A stretch of DNA of 64,000 bases from JAEUJM01 sp041908445. Its GTDB lineage: Bacteria > Actinomycetota > Acidimicrobiia > Acidimicrobiales > DATDAH01. Below the pieces are notes generated by a model, which made no database searches, had not been told where the DNA came from, and saw nothing but the letters and a program-made list of their open reading frames with translations. A program made the translations under genes and the position numbers. The stretch is from the NCBI GenBank assembly GCA_041908445.1, contig JAYRFK010000014.1:1-64000 (forward strand), written 5' to 3'. Shown here piece by piece: positions 16,385 to 24,683 of this stretch. Positions within the stretch are counted from its first letter, which is position 1; each line of letters opens with the position of its first letter.

Positions 16385-17167
16385 GTGAGCGAGGAGGCCG
16401 GGGGCGCCGACGCGGAGGTGGACGGTGGCGCCGACCCGGTGGCCGCCGAGGCCGAGCACCGCCTGGCCCTCCAGGAGGAGGAGTACCGCCTCCCGCACCA
16501 CTGGGTGCTGCGCAAGCACGGACTGGCCAACTACCTCCACAAGAGCGACCGCCTGGCGGACCTCGTGCGGGCGGCGGGGTGCACCGGCGGCGCCGCCCTC
16601 GACGTGGGGTGCGGCGACGGTCGGGGCACCCACGAGCTGGCGAGCCGCCTCGGGCCCGCCTTCACGTGGACGGGCGTCGACTTCTCGGAGCGGGCCATCG
16701 CCTTCGCCCGCCTCATGGCCGAGGACCTGCACTTCGAGGTCCAGGACGGTGAGCGCCTCGCCGCCGCCGACGGGGCGTACGACCTCGTCGTCGCCCGGGA
16801 GGTGATCGAGCACGTGCCGCCACCCGACGTGGGGTCGTTCGTGGCCGAGCTGCGCCGGGTCCTGCGGCCCGGCGGCGTGCTCGTCGTGACCACCCCGACC
16901 ACCAACCGGCGCGTGCCCGAGAAGCACTTCCAGCACTTCACCGAGGCGTCCCTCCGCACCGCGATCGAGGGCGGCGGGGACTTCCGGGTGGAGCGGGTCG
17001 AGGGCCTCGGCTGGTTCCCGGGCGGGGGGCGCCTCGAACGGGCGTACCGCTACGTCATCGCCCTCCCGGCCCTGTGGCGGCTGGACGCGTGGAACGGCTC
17101 GCGTGCGTTGCCCCCGGCGAAGGCCGACGACCTGCTGGTGGTCGCCCGGGCGGTGGCGCGGCCGTAG
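16385..17167 (+). CDS. Class I SAM-dependent methyltransferase
   Basis: A 260-residue methyltransferase with motif I ALDVGCGDGRGTHELA (about residues 70-85), a GVDFSERAIAFA second strand, VVAREVIEHVPPPD and LRRVLRPGGVLVVTTPT. The VIEHV signature is typical of UbiG/COQ3-like O-methyltransferases and of many glycan-locus methyltransferases. The N-terminal 40 residues are acidic and end in HHWVLRKHGL, which may help bind the acceptor. It stands alone on the plus strand, 68 bases from a divergent GT2 gene, with a weak CAGGCT hexamer 6 bases before its GTG. A role as glycan O-methyltransferase is inferred from context. Confidence 0.84.
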   Translation: MSEEAGGADAEVDGGADPVAAEAEHRLALQEEEYRLPHHWVLRKHGLANYLHKSDRLADLVRAAGCTGGAALDVGCGDGRGTHELASRLGPAFTWTGVDFSERAIAFARLMAEDLHFEVQDGERLAAADGAYDLVVAREVIEHVPPPDVGSFVAELRRVLRPGGVLVVTTPTTNRRVPEKHFQHFTEASLRTAIEGGGDFRVERVEGLGWFPGGGRLERAYRYVIALPALWRLDAWNGSRALPPAKADDLLVVARAVARP

Positions 17168-17173
17168 CGGCCG

Positions 17174-18574
17174 TCAGCCGCCGCCGGCGATGGCGGCGAG
17201 TGCGTCGGCGATGCTCGCCGCCGAGCGCCCGACGGGCACCCCGACCTCGAGCTCGGCCAGCGCGGCCCGGCCCTCGCGGTCGAGGGACGGGTCGGCGAGG
17301 TAGGCACGGAGGTGCTCGGCCAGTTCGGCGGGGGAGCGGGCGAAGCGGGCGGCGCCGAGCTCGACGACCGGCCGGTAGTGGTCGAACCGGTAGTAGTGCT
17401 CCCAGATGGGGAGGCCGAACGGCGGCGGGTCGGCCACGTCGAAGGCGAGGTTCACCACCGGGCGGTCGTGCAGGCCGAAGTCGAGGGTCATGGTCGACGC
17501 CAGGTTCACGTTCACGTCGCAGTGACGGGTGAGGTTGGCCAGCAGGTCGACGTCGGCCCGGCTGGGCAGGGCCTCGGACCAGTCGCCCCCCGGTGGCCGG
17601 TGCCACTCGGCCGGCACCCAGCACAGCTCGGGGAACTCGGCGCGGACCCGGTCGTAGCGGGTCCCGTCGTCGACCGGCGCGGGGCGGACGACGACCTGGA
17701 GGTCACGGGGGACCTCGCCGGCGCGCACCAGGCCGCACAGGACGGCGACGTGGTCGGGATCCTCCGGGCTGTTGCCCGGGTCGCCGCCGGAGAAGCAGCA
17801 GATCGGGCGTCCGGGGTCGAGGCCGAGGCGGTCGCAGAGCTCGGCCCGCGACCACGCCCTCGACTCGTCGGCGTAGGGGTCGAACTGGGGGGTGCCGACG
17901 ACGTGGATCGCCTCGTCGGGGATCTCCGGGTAGAAGCGCCGGAGGTCGTCGGCCATGTGCCCGCTCCACACCAGGTAGTGGTCGAACGGGACCGCGATGC
18001 GCCCCTTGCTGGACAGGTTGTCCCAGCTGAACACGAACGTGGCGGTGGGGATCCCCAGCGAGCGGGCGGCGAGCACCGGGGGCACGACCGACGGGGGGCG
18101 CTGGTGGGTGCAGAACAGCACGTCGGGCGCGGCCGCGGCGAGCGCGGCGCGGTGGGCGGCGACCTCGGGACGCCGCGCGACGAGGCCGGCGTGCGCCCGG
18201 TCCACGGCGGCCAGGCGGCGGGGCCCGGCCGTGAGGCGCCCGGCGAGCCGGGCGGTGCGGTGCAGCGCCCGGTGGCGGGCGGAGCCGGTGACCGGCCGGG
18301 CCAGGTTGTGGCGCATCGACGTGGTGTCGGAGAACTCCATCTGGCCGTACAGCAGCGTGTAGCGCAGCAGCATCGGCAGCGCCGCCTCGGTGTACGTGCC
18401 GAGCGGGAGCTGCTCGTCGGGCCGGTCCTCGGGGCGGACCTCGGCCTCGACGAACGACGCCGGCAGGCCGTGGATCGCGGTCCACGGGCCGTGGCGGTGC
18501 AGGTGGGACCCCAGGTCCCCGAGCAGGAAGTTGCGGGCGCTGACGCCGTCGGCGACGAGGACGGCGGCCCTCAT
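17174..18574 (-). CDS. Putative GT-B-like protein of surface glycan loci (unassigned)
   Basis: The 466-residue product is not one I can name with confidence. It begins with a nucleotide-fold-like strand (MRAAVLVADGVSARNF), has a central VLFCTHQRPPSVVPPVLAARSLGIPT segment and a late VNLASTMTLDFGLHDRPVVNLAFD segment that resembles the C-terminal donor-binding domain of CDP-glycerol or lipid-A-disaccharide-like GT-B proteins. A GT-B fold and a glycosyl- or glycerophosphotransferase role are therefore plausible. There are no membrane helices. ATG at 18574 overlaps the stop of the upstream SDR gene by 4 bases, so it is co-translated with that nucleotide-sugar enzyme. Confidence 0.7.
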   Translation of the reverse strand: MRAAVLVADGVSARNFLLGDLGSHLHRHGPWTAIHGLPASFVEAEVRPEDRPDEQLPLGTYTEAALPMLLRYTLLYGQMEFSDTTSMRHNLARPVTGSARHRALHRTARLAGRLTAGPRRLAAVDRAHAGLVARRPEVAAHRAALAAAAPDVLFCTHQRPPSVVPPVLAARSLGIPTATFVFSWDNLSSKGRIAVPFDHYLVWSGHMADDLRRFYPEIPDEAIHVVGTPQFDPYADESRAWSRAELCDRLGLDPGRPICCFSGGDPGNSPEDPDHVAVLCGLVRAGEVPRDLQVVVRPAPVDDGTRYDRVRAEFPELCWVPAEWHRPPGGDWSEALPSRADVDLLANLTRHCDVNVNLASTMTLDFGLHDRPVVNLAFDVADPPPFGLPIWEHYYRFDHYRPVVELGAARFARSPAELAEHLRAYLADPSLDREGRAALAELEVGVPVGRSAASIADALAAIAGGG

Positions 18575-19557
18575 CCCCGGTCGGGCACCACCTCGAGGGC
18601 CGCCTCGTCGATCATCTCGCGCAGGATGTCGGCCAGCGTCCGGTGCGGCACCCACCCACAGAGGGCGTGCAGCTTGGCCGTGTCGGGCACCCGGCGGGCC
18701 ATGTCCTCGAACCCCCGCTCGTAGGCCTGCTCGTAGGGGACGAGCTCGACGGACGAGGGGCTCTCGCAGGCGGCGATGATGCGTTCCGCGAGCGTCGCCA
18801 TCGAGACCTCCTCGGTGGCGCCCACGTTGAAGACCTCGCCGACGGCCTCGTCGCGGTCGAGCAGCGCCACCAGGGCGGTGACCACGTCGGCCACGTGGCA
18901 GAAGCAGCGGGTCTGGGTGCCGTCGCCGTACACCGACAGCGGTGCGCCGGTGAGGGCCTGGCGGACCAGTCGGGGGATGACCATGCCGTAGGCGGGGCTC
19001 TGGCGCGGCCCCACCGTGTTGAAGAGGCGCACGACCACGGTCGGCAGGCCGCGCTCCTCGTGGTAGGCGTAGGCGAGGATCTCGTCGACCGCCTTGGCGG
19101 TGCTGTACGCCCAGCGGGCCACGGTGGGGGAGCCGAGCACGGAGTCCGACGTCTCGGCCAGGGGGCTGGCCGGGTTCTTGCCGTAGATCTCCGACGTGCT
19201 GGCGAGGAGGATCTTGCGCCGGTAGCGGTGGGCGGCCTCGATCACGTTCTCCGAGCCGCGGATGTTGGTGACGAGCGAGCTGAGGCGCTGCTCGACGATC
19301 AGCTTCACGCCGACGGCGGCGGCGAGGTGCACGACCACGTCGCAGGACGAGACCGCCTTGTCCACCGCGAGCTCGTCGAGCACCGAGCCCTGCACGAACG
19401 TGCACCGGTCGGAGGTGAGGGCGCCGGCGAGGTTGTCGAGCCGGCCGGTCGAGAGGTCGTCGAGCACGAGGACCTCGTCGCCGCGCGCCAGGAGCGCGTC
19501 GGCGAGGTGCGAGCCGATGAAGCCGGACCCGCCGGTGATCAGGTAGCGGACCGGCAT
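18571..19557 (-). CDS. NAD-dependent epimerase/dehydratase (extended SDR) for nucleotide sugar
   Basis: A 328-residue extended SDR. The NAD-binding glycine motif is ITGGSGFIGSH at the N-terminus, the catalytic set is LASTSEIYGK with the YSTAK Tyr/Lys pair, and VRLFNTVGPRQ plus YGDGTQTRCFCHV are typical of GalE/UDP-glucuronate decarboxylase-like enzymes. It probably converts a UDP- or GDP-sugar. ATG 19557 is preferred over an in-frame GTG at 19566 because a TAGAGT -10 box (19565-19570) overlaps the latter and sits 7 bases before the ATG. It is the first gene of a two-gene minus unit with the GT-B-like gene. Confidence 0.86.
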   Translation of the reverse strand: MPVRYLITGGSGFIGSHLADALLARGDEVLVLDDLSTGRLDNLAGALTSDRCTFVQGSVLDELAVDKAVSSCDVVVHLAAAVGVKLIVEQRLSSLVTNIRGSENVIEAAHRYRRKILLASTSEIYGKNPASPLAETSDSVLGSPTVARWAYSTAKAVDEILAYAYHEERGLPTVVVRLFNTVGPRQSPAYGMVIPRLVRQALTGAPLSVYGDGTQTRCFCHVADVVTALVALLDRDEAVGEVFNVGATEEVSMATLAERIIAACESPSSVELVPYEQAYERGFEDMARRVPDTAKLHALCGWVPHRTLADILREMIDEAALEVVPDRG

Positions 19558-19570
19558 CGCCGCCACTCTA
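19558..19570 (-). promoter_or_regulatory. Probable leaderless -10 box of SDR gene
   Basis: TAGAGT on the minus strand (plus positions 19565-19570) ends 7 bases before the ATG at 19557 and overlaps the alternative GTG at 19566, which argues against that start. Confidence 0.5.
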
Positions 19571-19602
19571 GGGCGCGGCCGGACCGCCGTCGGCGGCCCC
19601 CC

Positions 19603-19631
19603 TATCCTGGGCCGATGGTGGCGGGGAAACC
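19603..19631 (+). promoter_or_regulatory. -10 box and short SD leader of GT2 gene
   Basis: TATCCT at 19603-19608 is followed by a short leader with GGGGA just before the GTG at 19632. The leader also holds a 6-codon frame, ATG at 19615 to TGA at 19633-19635, that overlaps the GTG start. Confidence 0.45.
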
Positions 19632-20870
19632 GTGAAGCTGCTCATCGCCATCCCCGCGCTCGACGAGGAGGACAGCATCGAGGCGACCGTCGAGCGCTCG
19701 CTCGCTGCCCGCTCGGTGATCGTGGCGGCCTCGCCGGTCACCGAGGTCGAGGTCACGGTCGTGAGCGACGGGTCGACCGACCGCACGGTCGAGCGGGCGG
19801 CCCGCTTCGGCGACCGGATCCGGCTGATCGTGTTCGAGCACAACCGGGGCTACGGGGCGGCCATCAAGGCGGCGTGGGCGGCCTCCGACGCCGACCTGCT
19901 CGGCTTCCTCGATGCCGACGGCACCTGCGACCCGGCCTTCTTCGCCGAGCTCTGCGCCACCCTCGACCGCGCCGGTGTGGACGTCGTCCTCGGCTCGCGG
20001 CTCAACGAGGGCAGCGAGATGCCGCGGATGCGCCGGCTCGGCAACCGCCTCTTCGCCTGGCTGCTGCGGGCGGTCTCCTCGCAGGAGGTGTCCGACACCG
20101 CCAGCGGGATGCGCGTGGTGCGGCGCTCGTGCCTGCCGCGCCTGCTGCCGCTGCCCGACGGCCTGCACTTCACGCCGGCCATGAGCGCCCGGGTGCTGCT
20201 CGACGACGACCTGACGCTGGCCGAGGTGGCGATGCCGTACCACGAGCGCGAGGGCGAGTCGAAGCTGTCGGCGGTCCGGGACGGGCTGCGGTTCCTCTGG
20301 GTGATCCTGCGCACGGCGGCGCTCTACCGGCCCGCCCGCCTGCTGGTGCCGCCGGCGGCGCTGTGCGCCCTGCTCGCCGCCTTCCTGATGCTCGAGCCGA
20401 CGATCTTCTACGTCGAGAACCAGCGGCTCCACGAGTGGATGATCTACCGGTTCCTGGTGAGCAGCCTGCTGGTGGCGGGCGCACTGCTCCTGGCCGCCGC
20501 CGCGTACCTGACCGCCCGGATCGTCGACGTCACCCTGATGCCCCCGGCCCGGGTCCCGCGGGGGCGCACCCGCATCCGGGCCGTCTTCGCCAGCCGGTGG
20601 TTCTGGGCCGTGCCCCTCGGGCTGGTGCTCCTCGGGGGGCTGCTCGTGCTGCCGAGCTTCGTCGAGCTCGTCCGCACGGGCGCCACCTACGAGCACTGGT
20701 CGCGCTTCATCGCCATGACCACGCTGTACACGGTGGCGCTGATCCTCGTCGTGACCCGGGTGATCGACGCCTTCCTCGTGCTGGTCGGCGAGCGCCTCGA
20801 GCAGCGCCGCGGCGACGACGACCAGCTCGCCACGCCGGCGCCGCTGGCCGCGATGCTGGGCGGGCGCTGA
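19632..20870 (+). CDS. GT2 glycosyltransferase with C-terminal multi-pass region (polyprenyl-phosphate type)
   Basis: The 412-residue protein starts with a dolichol-phosphate-mannose-synthase-like GT2 domain: KLLIAIPALDEEDSIEATV, VVSDGSTDRT, NRGYGAAIKAA and the FLDADGTCDP metal motif, then SDTASGMRVVRR. From about residue 235 there are four hydrophobic segments. Such proteins make polyprenyl-phosphate sugars or transfer onto membrane lipids. GTG 19632 follows a GGGGA Shine-Dalgarno. It lies upstream of a methyltransferase by one base and downstream of a divergent SDR gene. The donor is unknown; a polyprenyl-phosphate-sugar product would feed the GT-C enzyme encoded at 21503-22780. Confidence 0.86.
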   Translation: MKLLIAIPALDEEDSIEATVERSLAARSVIVAASPVTEVEVTVVSDGSTDRTVERAARFGDRIRLIVFEHNRGYGAAIKAAWAASDADLLGFLDADGTCDPAFFAELCATLDRAGVDVVLGSRLNEGSEMPRMRRLGNRLFAWLLRAVSSQEVSDTASGMRVVRRSCLPRLLPLPDGLHFTPAMSARVLLDDDLTLAEVAMPYHEREGESKLSAVRDGLRFLWVILRTAALYRPARLLVPPAALCALLAAFLMLEPTIFYVENQRLHEWMIYRFLVSSLLVAGALLLAAAAYLTARIVDVTLMPPARVPRGRTRIRAVFASRWFWAVPLGLVLLGGLLVLPSFVELVRTGATYEHWSRFIAMTTLYTVALILVVTRVIDAFLVLVGERLEQRRGDDDQLATPAPLAAMLGGR

Positions 20871-20871
20871 C

Positions 20872-21552
20872 GTGGGCGACGAGCTGTTCGAACGGGCCGA
20901 GGACTACGACGCGATGCTGGACGAGGGCATCCGGCTGTCGGGGCAGGACAAGGCCTGGTTCATCGACGGACGGCTCCGGTGGCTGGCCGAGGAGCTGCCC
21001 GACGACCTGGCGCCCGCCCGGATCCTGGACTTCGCGTGTGGCACCGGGGACACGACGGCCGCCCTGGCCGTGGCCTACCCCGGCGCCGAGGTCGTGGGCG
21101 CCGACCTCGCCGCCGCCGCCGTCGAGCGGGCCCGGTCGGTCCACGGTGGCGACCGCGTCCGCTTCCACGCCGGCGACGACCTCCCGGCCGGGCCGTTCGA
21201 CCTCTGCTACGTGAACGGGGCCTTCCACCACATCCCCGCGGCGGCGCAGCCCTCGGTGCTGGCCGCGCTGCGCGCCGCACTGCACCCGGGCGGGTGGCTC
21301 GCGCTGTTCGAGAACAACCCCTGGAACCCCGGCGCCCGGCTGGTGATGCGGCGGATCCCGTTCGACCGTGATGCGGTCATGCTGTCGGTGCCGACGGCGC
21401 GCCGCCGGGTCCGGGCCGCGGGGTTCGCCGAGGTGCGACCCGCGACCACCCGGTTCTGGTTCCCGCGGTCGCTCGCCGTCCTGCGGCCCGCGGAGCGGCT
21501 CCTCAGGCGGGTGCCGGGCGGGGCCCAGTACCTCGTGCTCGCCCGCGCCTGA
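20872..21552 (+). CDS. Class I SAM-dependent methyltransferase
   Basis: A 226-residue methyltransferase with motif I ILDFACGTGDTTAALA, an acidic strand end VVGADLA, the YVNGAFHHIP motif and LHPGGWLALFENNPWNP. The FHHIP and ENNPWNP segments are frequent in the polysaccharide-locus branch. GTG start at 20872 follows the GT2 stop by one base, so the genes form a pair. Its last 50 bases overlap the 3' end of the convergent GT-C gene (21503-21552). The methyl acceptor is unknown. Confidence 0.83.
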   Translation: MGDELFERAEDYDAMLDEGIRLSGQDKAWFIDGRLRWLAEELPDDLAPARILDFACGTGDTTAALAVAYPGAEVVGADLAAAAVERARSVHGGDRVRFHAGDDLPAGPFDLCYVNGAFHHIPAAAQPSVLAALRAALHPGGWLALFENNPWNPGARLVMRRIPFDRDAVMLSVPTARRRVRAAGFAEVRPATTRFWFPRSLAVLRPAERLLRRVPGGAQYLVLARA

Positions 21553-22780
21553 TCGCCCGCGCCCCGGCGACGAGGGCGACGGCGACGAGGGGGGCGAGCA
21601 GGCCGGCGGTGGGCACGAGGTAGCGCACGATGGACAGGCCGACGATCGCCGCGGCCCAGGCCCCCAGGTTGAGGGCGACCACCAGGGCGGTGAACCAGCG
21701 CACGGCCTCGTCGCCCCGGCGCCGCCACGCCCCCGCGGCGGCGAGGCCGAGCCAGGCCACCTGGGTGGCGAGCAGCAGGCCCTCGTAGCGGAAGGACTCG
21801 GTCCCGTACCACGCCCGTGCCGCCTTGTACGCAACGAGCTCCAGCAGCACGACCGGTCGCTCGCGGGCGGTCGTGCGCAGCAGGTCGGGAGCGGTCCCCT
21901 CGCGGAGCAGCTCGCCCTCGCGGGCGTGCGCGTCGAGGACGAAGTCGCGCAGGCCGCCGGGCATCGCCAGGTCGTGGGCCTCGGCCGGGTCGTCGATGGC
22001 GAAGCTCAGGCCCTCGACCAGGTTGGCGGCGTTGCTGTCGGAGAGGACGGCGATCTGGTCCTGTTGGGCGGAGGTCCAGACCGACACGGCCACGACGGGG
22101 ACCGCCGCCGCGACCAGGACGACCGCGGCCAGCGCGGTGCGCCGCCGGAGGCCGTCGGTGAGCCGCAGCCACGCCACGACGGCGACCGCGGGGATGAGCA
22201 CGAGCCCCGCAGGGCGCACGATGGCGGCCAGCCCCAGGAGCAGGCCCACCGTGGCGAGCCGTCGCGGGCCGGCGCGCCCCGTGACGAGCAGGGGCACGAG
22301 GACCAGGACCGCGGCGTAGAGCCCGACGAGGTAGGGCACCTCGCTGTTCGGCTGCTTCGTCGTCCACAGCGTGAGGGGGTACAGGAGCCACGCCGCGCTC
22401 GTCACCCACGCGTGGCGCCGCCCGAGGAGCCGTCGCGCCGCGAGGTGCAGGAGCAGGCCCGCAACGGCCGCGAGGACGACGGTCAGTGGCGCCACCACGT
22501 CGGCCCGGGGCAGGCCGACCACGTCGGCGAGCACGAAGGCGCCGGCCAGCACCAGCGGGTAGCCGGGCGGGTAACGGGTCGCGGGCTCGCCGTCGAGCTC
22601 GATGCCGTGTCCGTCGGCGATCTGCTCGGCGACCGGACGGTAGAACGCGTCGAAGTCGGAGCCCTCGTTGGCGGCCGCGCCGTCGGGCAGGACCAGGCGG
22701 AACGCCGTGAGGGCGACCACCTGGAGCACGAAGAGCAGGGCCAGGTCCCGCCAGAGCAGGCGCCGGTCGCCGGTGCTCAC
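21503..22780 (-). CDS. GT-C fold (GT39/ArnT-like) membrane glycosyltransferase
   Basis: A 425-residue multi-pass protein with about nine hydrophobic segments. After the first membrane helix comes a periplasmic-type loop with DFDAFYRPVAEQIADGHGI, the acidic DE/D-x-Y feature of polyprenyl-phosphate-sugar-dependent GT-C enzymes, followed by RYPPGYPLVL, the common PPGYP motif. It should transfer a sugar from a polyprenyl-phosphate donor on the outer face of the membrane. GTG 22780 overlaps the upstream dioxygenase stop by 4 bases. It is the last gene of the 16-gene minus operon and overlaps the convergent methyltransferase gene by 50 bases. Confidence 0.82.
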   Translation of the reverse strand: MSTGDRRLLWRDLALLFVLQVVALTAFRLVLPDGAAANEGSDFDAFYRPVAEQIADGHGIELDGEPATRYPPGYPLVLAGAFVLADVVGLPRADVVAPLTVVLAAVAGLLLHLAARRLLGRRHAWVTSAAWLLYPLTLWTTKQPNSEVPYLVGLYAAVLVLVPLLVTGRAGPRRLATVGLLLGLAAIVRPAGLVLIPAVAVVAWLRLTDGLRRRTALAAVVLVAAAVPVVAVSVWTSAQQDQIAVLSDSNAANLVEGLSFAIDDPAEAHDLAMPGGLRDFVLDAHAREGELLREGTAPDLLRTTARERPVVLLELVAYKAARAWYGTESFRYEGLLLATQVAWLGLAAAGAWRRRGDEAVRWFTALVVALNLGAWAAAIVGLSIVRYLVPTAGLLAPLVAVALVAGARAIRRGRARGTGPRPAPA

Positions 22781-23667
22781 GGGCGGGTCGGCGGCGGGGC
22801 GCCGGTGTCGATCCCGCCCCGGCCCGCGCCCCGGGAGAGGTACTGGGTCACGAGCAGCACCCGTTCGCGGTCGGTGGCGTGCCCACCCTTGTGGAAGCCG
22901 CGCGTGTCGGCGAAGACCACGGTGCCGCGTGGGCCCGTTGCGGTGACCCACCGCTCGGGCGGGACGACCGCGGCCATCTGGGCGTCGTCCGAGCGGGGCG
23001 TGGTGCCGTCCCGGGTCGTGGCCGCGGGTCGGCGGCGCACGGCGCCCTTGGCGTGGGTGCCCGGCGCGTAGTGGAAGGGCCCCGCGCCGGCGTCGACGTC
23101 GTCGAGGGCGACGAAGACCTTGAGGATCTGGCGGTCCTCGGGGTCACGGTGCCAGAGCTGCGACTGCACGGGGGCACGGTCGGTCACGAAGGTGTGCCAG
23201 ACGTCCTGGTACCGCAGCCGCACGTGCATGCCGTAGTAGGCGTGGACGATCCCGAGCACGGCCGGGTCGAGGGCGAAGCGGCCGAGGGGGCTCGCGGGAT
23301 CCGGCGGTGCGCCGCCCAGCACCTCGACGACGAACGGCTTCTGGGTGCCGTCATCGGGCGCGGCGAGGCGTGCCCGGGCCTCGGCGACTCGGTCCGCGTG
23401 CTCGGCCCGGGCCCGGTCGGCCGCCTCGAGCAGGGCGGTGGCGCCGTCGGGGCCGAGCAGGGAGGCGAGGTCGGTCACGGCGATGCCGTCCCGGTCGAGC
23501 GCGGCCAGCACGCCGGCGGCGTCCGGGTCGAGGGGCTCGGGTGACCGCCGCCAGCGCACGGTGGGGCCGACGTTCACGCCGTAGCGCCACGTCGGGTCGG
23601 TGCGGTTCGCCACCCGTCGTGCCGATCGTTCCAGGCGGCGCGCGATCGCCCGGGGTCCCACGCTCAC
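22777..23667 (-). CDS. Phytanoyl-CoA dioxygenase (PhyH) family protein
   Basis: The 296-residue product matches the Fe(II)/2-oxoglutarate-dependent PhyH family. The metal triad is visible as HxD in LWHRDPEDRQ and a distal His in FHKGGHATDRERVL, where the following Arg would bind 2-oxoglutarate. The middle LKVFVALDDVDAGAGPFHYAPGTH is the family's core strand pair. Such enzymes hydroxylate small molecules or sugars. GTG 23667 overlaps the stop of the upstream GT2 gene by 4 bases and is the only start that fits the tightly packed operon. A role in hydroxylating a glycan component is inferred from position. Confidence 0.85.
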   Translation of the reverse strand: MSVGPRAIARRLERSARRVANRTDPTWRYGVNVGPTVRWRRSPEPLDPDAAGVLAALDRDGIAVTDLASLLGPDGATALLEAADRARAEHADRVAEARARLAAPDDGTQKPFVVEVLGGAPPDPASPLGRFALDPAVLGIVHAYYGMHVRLRYQDVWHTFVTDRAPVQSQLWHRDPEDRQILKVFVALDDVDAGAGPFHYAPGTHAKGAVRRRPAATTRDGTTPRSDDAQMAAVVPPERWVTATGPRGTVVFADTRGFHKGGHATDRERVLLVTQYLSRGAGRGGIDTGAPPPTRP

Positions 23668-24683
23668 CGCCCTCGGCGCACGCGGCGCTCGAGGCGGGGT
23701 CGCAGCACGCGCTCGGTCACCCGGGTGCGCAGGCCCCACGGGAGGCGGCTCGCGAGCGGGGAGCGGCCCACCGGGGCGACCGCCCGTGCGGCCGGGCCGG
23801 TGTCGGCGGGAGCGGCAGGGTCGGGCGCGGTGGCTCGGATCGCGGCGAGCTCGGCGTCCATCCAGGGCTCGACCACGTTGCCCATGTGGTGCGCGAAGGC
23901 CCGACTCGTCGTGAGGCGCCAACGGCCCAGGCGGTCGGCGGGCTCGTCGAGCCACCGGGTCTCGGACCCGCCCACCGCCCGGCGGGACGGTTCTGGCGGG
24001 GTGGCCGCGAGCACGTCGCGGCGCAGGGTGAGCACCCAGTGCGGCGCGCCGATGCAGGCGGTGACCCCGGCTCGGCGGACGACGAGCTGGTGGCGGCGCC
24101 ACTCGTCCGGGAACAGGTCCGGCCGGTCGATGCTGGCCGCGAACCGGTCGAGGTCGGCGCCGTCGACCACGGAGTCCACGGTGAGCTCACGGGACGCCAG
24201 TGCGCCGAACAGCGTCGCCGACGTCAGGTGGAACGCCCCAGGCGGGCTCGGGAACAGCGAGGCGAAGCCGCACTCGGGGAACGTGGTGAACAGCTCCTCG
24301 ACGGCGTCGACCCAGCCGGCCCGGAAGAGGATGTCGGCGTCGGTGATCGTGACGAGCGGCTCGAACGAGGCCCGCGCCACCCCGAGCACGGAGTCGACCT
24401 TGCCGCGGTTCGGGTGCTGGAGCACGACCTGGTCGACCCAGCCGGCGTCCTGGCACGCCCGGAGGTCGTCGACCACCTCGGGGCAGGAGCCGTCCGAGAC
24501 GAGGGTGACGGCCACGCGCCCTGCGGCGGTCAGGCGCAACGATTCGAGGCAGCGGGCGAGCACCTCCCGGGCCTCGGCGAAGTACCCGTCGAGGGACGGG
24601 ATGTGGACCGGGACCACCACCCGGTGGGCGCCGAAGGCCGGGAGGTCGCCGGCCTCCTTGGCCGGGTGGACCCCGCTCCTCAC
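23664..24683 (-). CDS. GT2-like glycosyltransferase
   Basis: A 339-residue protein with a GT-A core: VVVPVHIPSLDGYFAEAREVLARCL, the VSDGSCPEVVDDL motif, a NRGKVDSVLGVAR block and TITDADILFRAGWV, where DAD is the likely metal-binding DXD. The C-terminal third (from about residue 285) is Pro/Ala/Arg-rich. The domain order matches cytoplasmic GT2 enzymes of surface polysaccharide loci. GTG 24683 overlaps the preceding GT4 stop by 4 bases, and its stop overlaps the PhyH start. Donor and acceptor are unknown. Confidence 0.8.
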   Translation of the reverse strand: MRSGVHPAKEAGDLPAFGAHRVVVPVHIPSLDGYFAEAREVLARCLESLRLTAAGRVAVTLVSDGSCPEVVDDLRACQDAGWVDQVVLQHPNRGKVDSVLGVARASFEPLVTITDADILFRAGWVDAVEELFTTFPECGFASLFPSPPGAFHLTSATLFGALASRELTVDSVVDGADLDRFAASIDRPDLFPDEWRRHQLVVRRAGVTACIGAPHWVLTLRRDVLAATPPEPSRRAVGGSETRWLDEPADRLGRWRLTTSRAFAHHMGNVVEPWMDAELAAIRATAPDPAAPADTGPAARAVAPVGRSPLASRLPWGLRTRVTERVLRPRLERRVRRGR

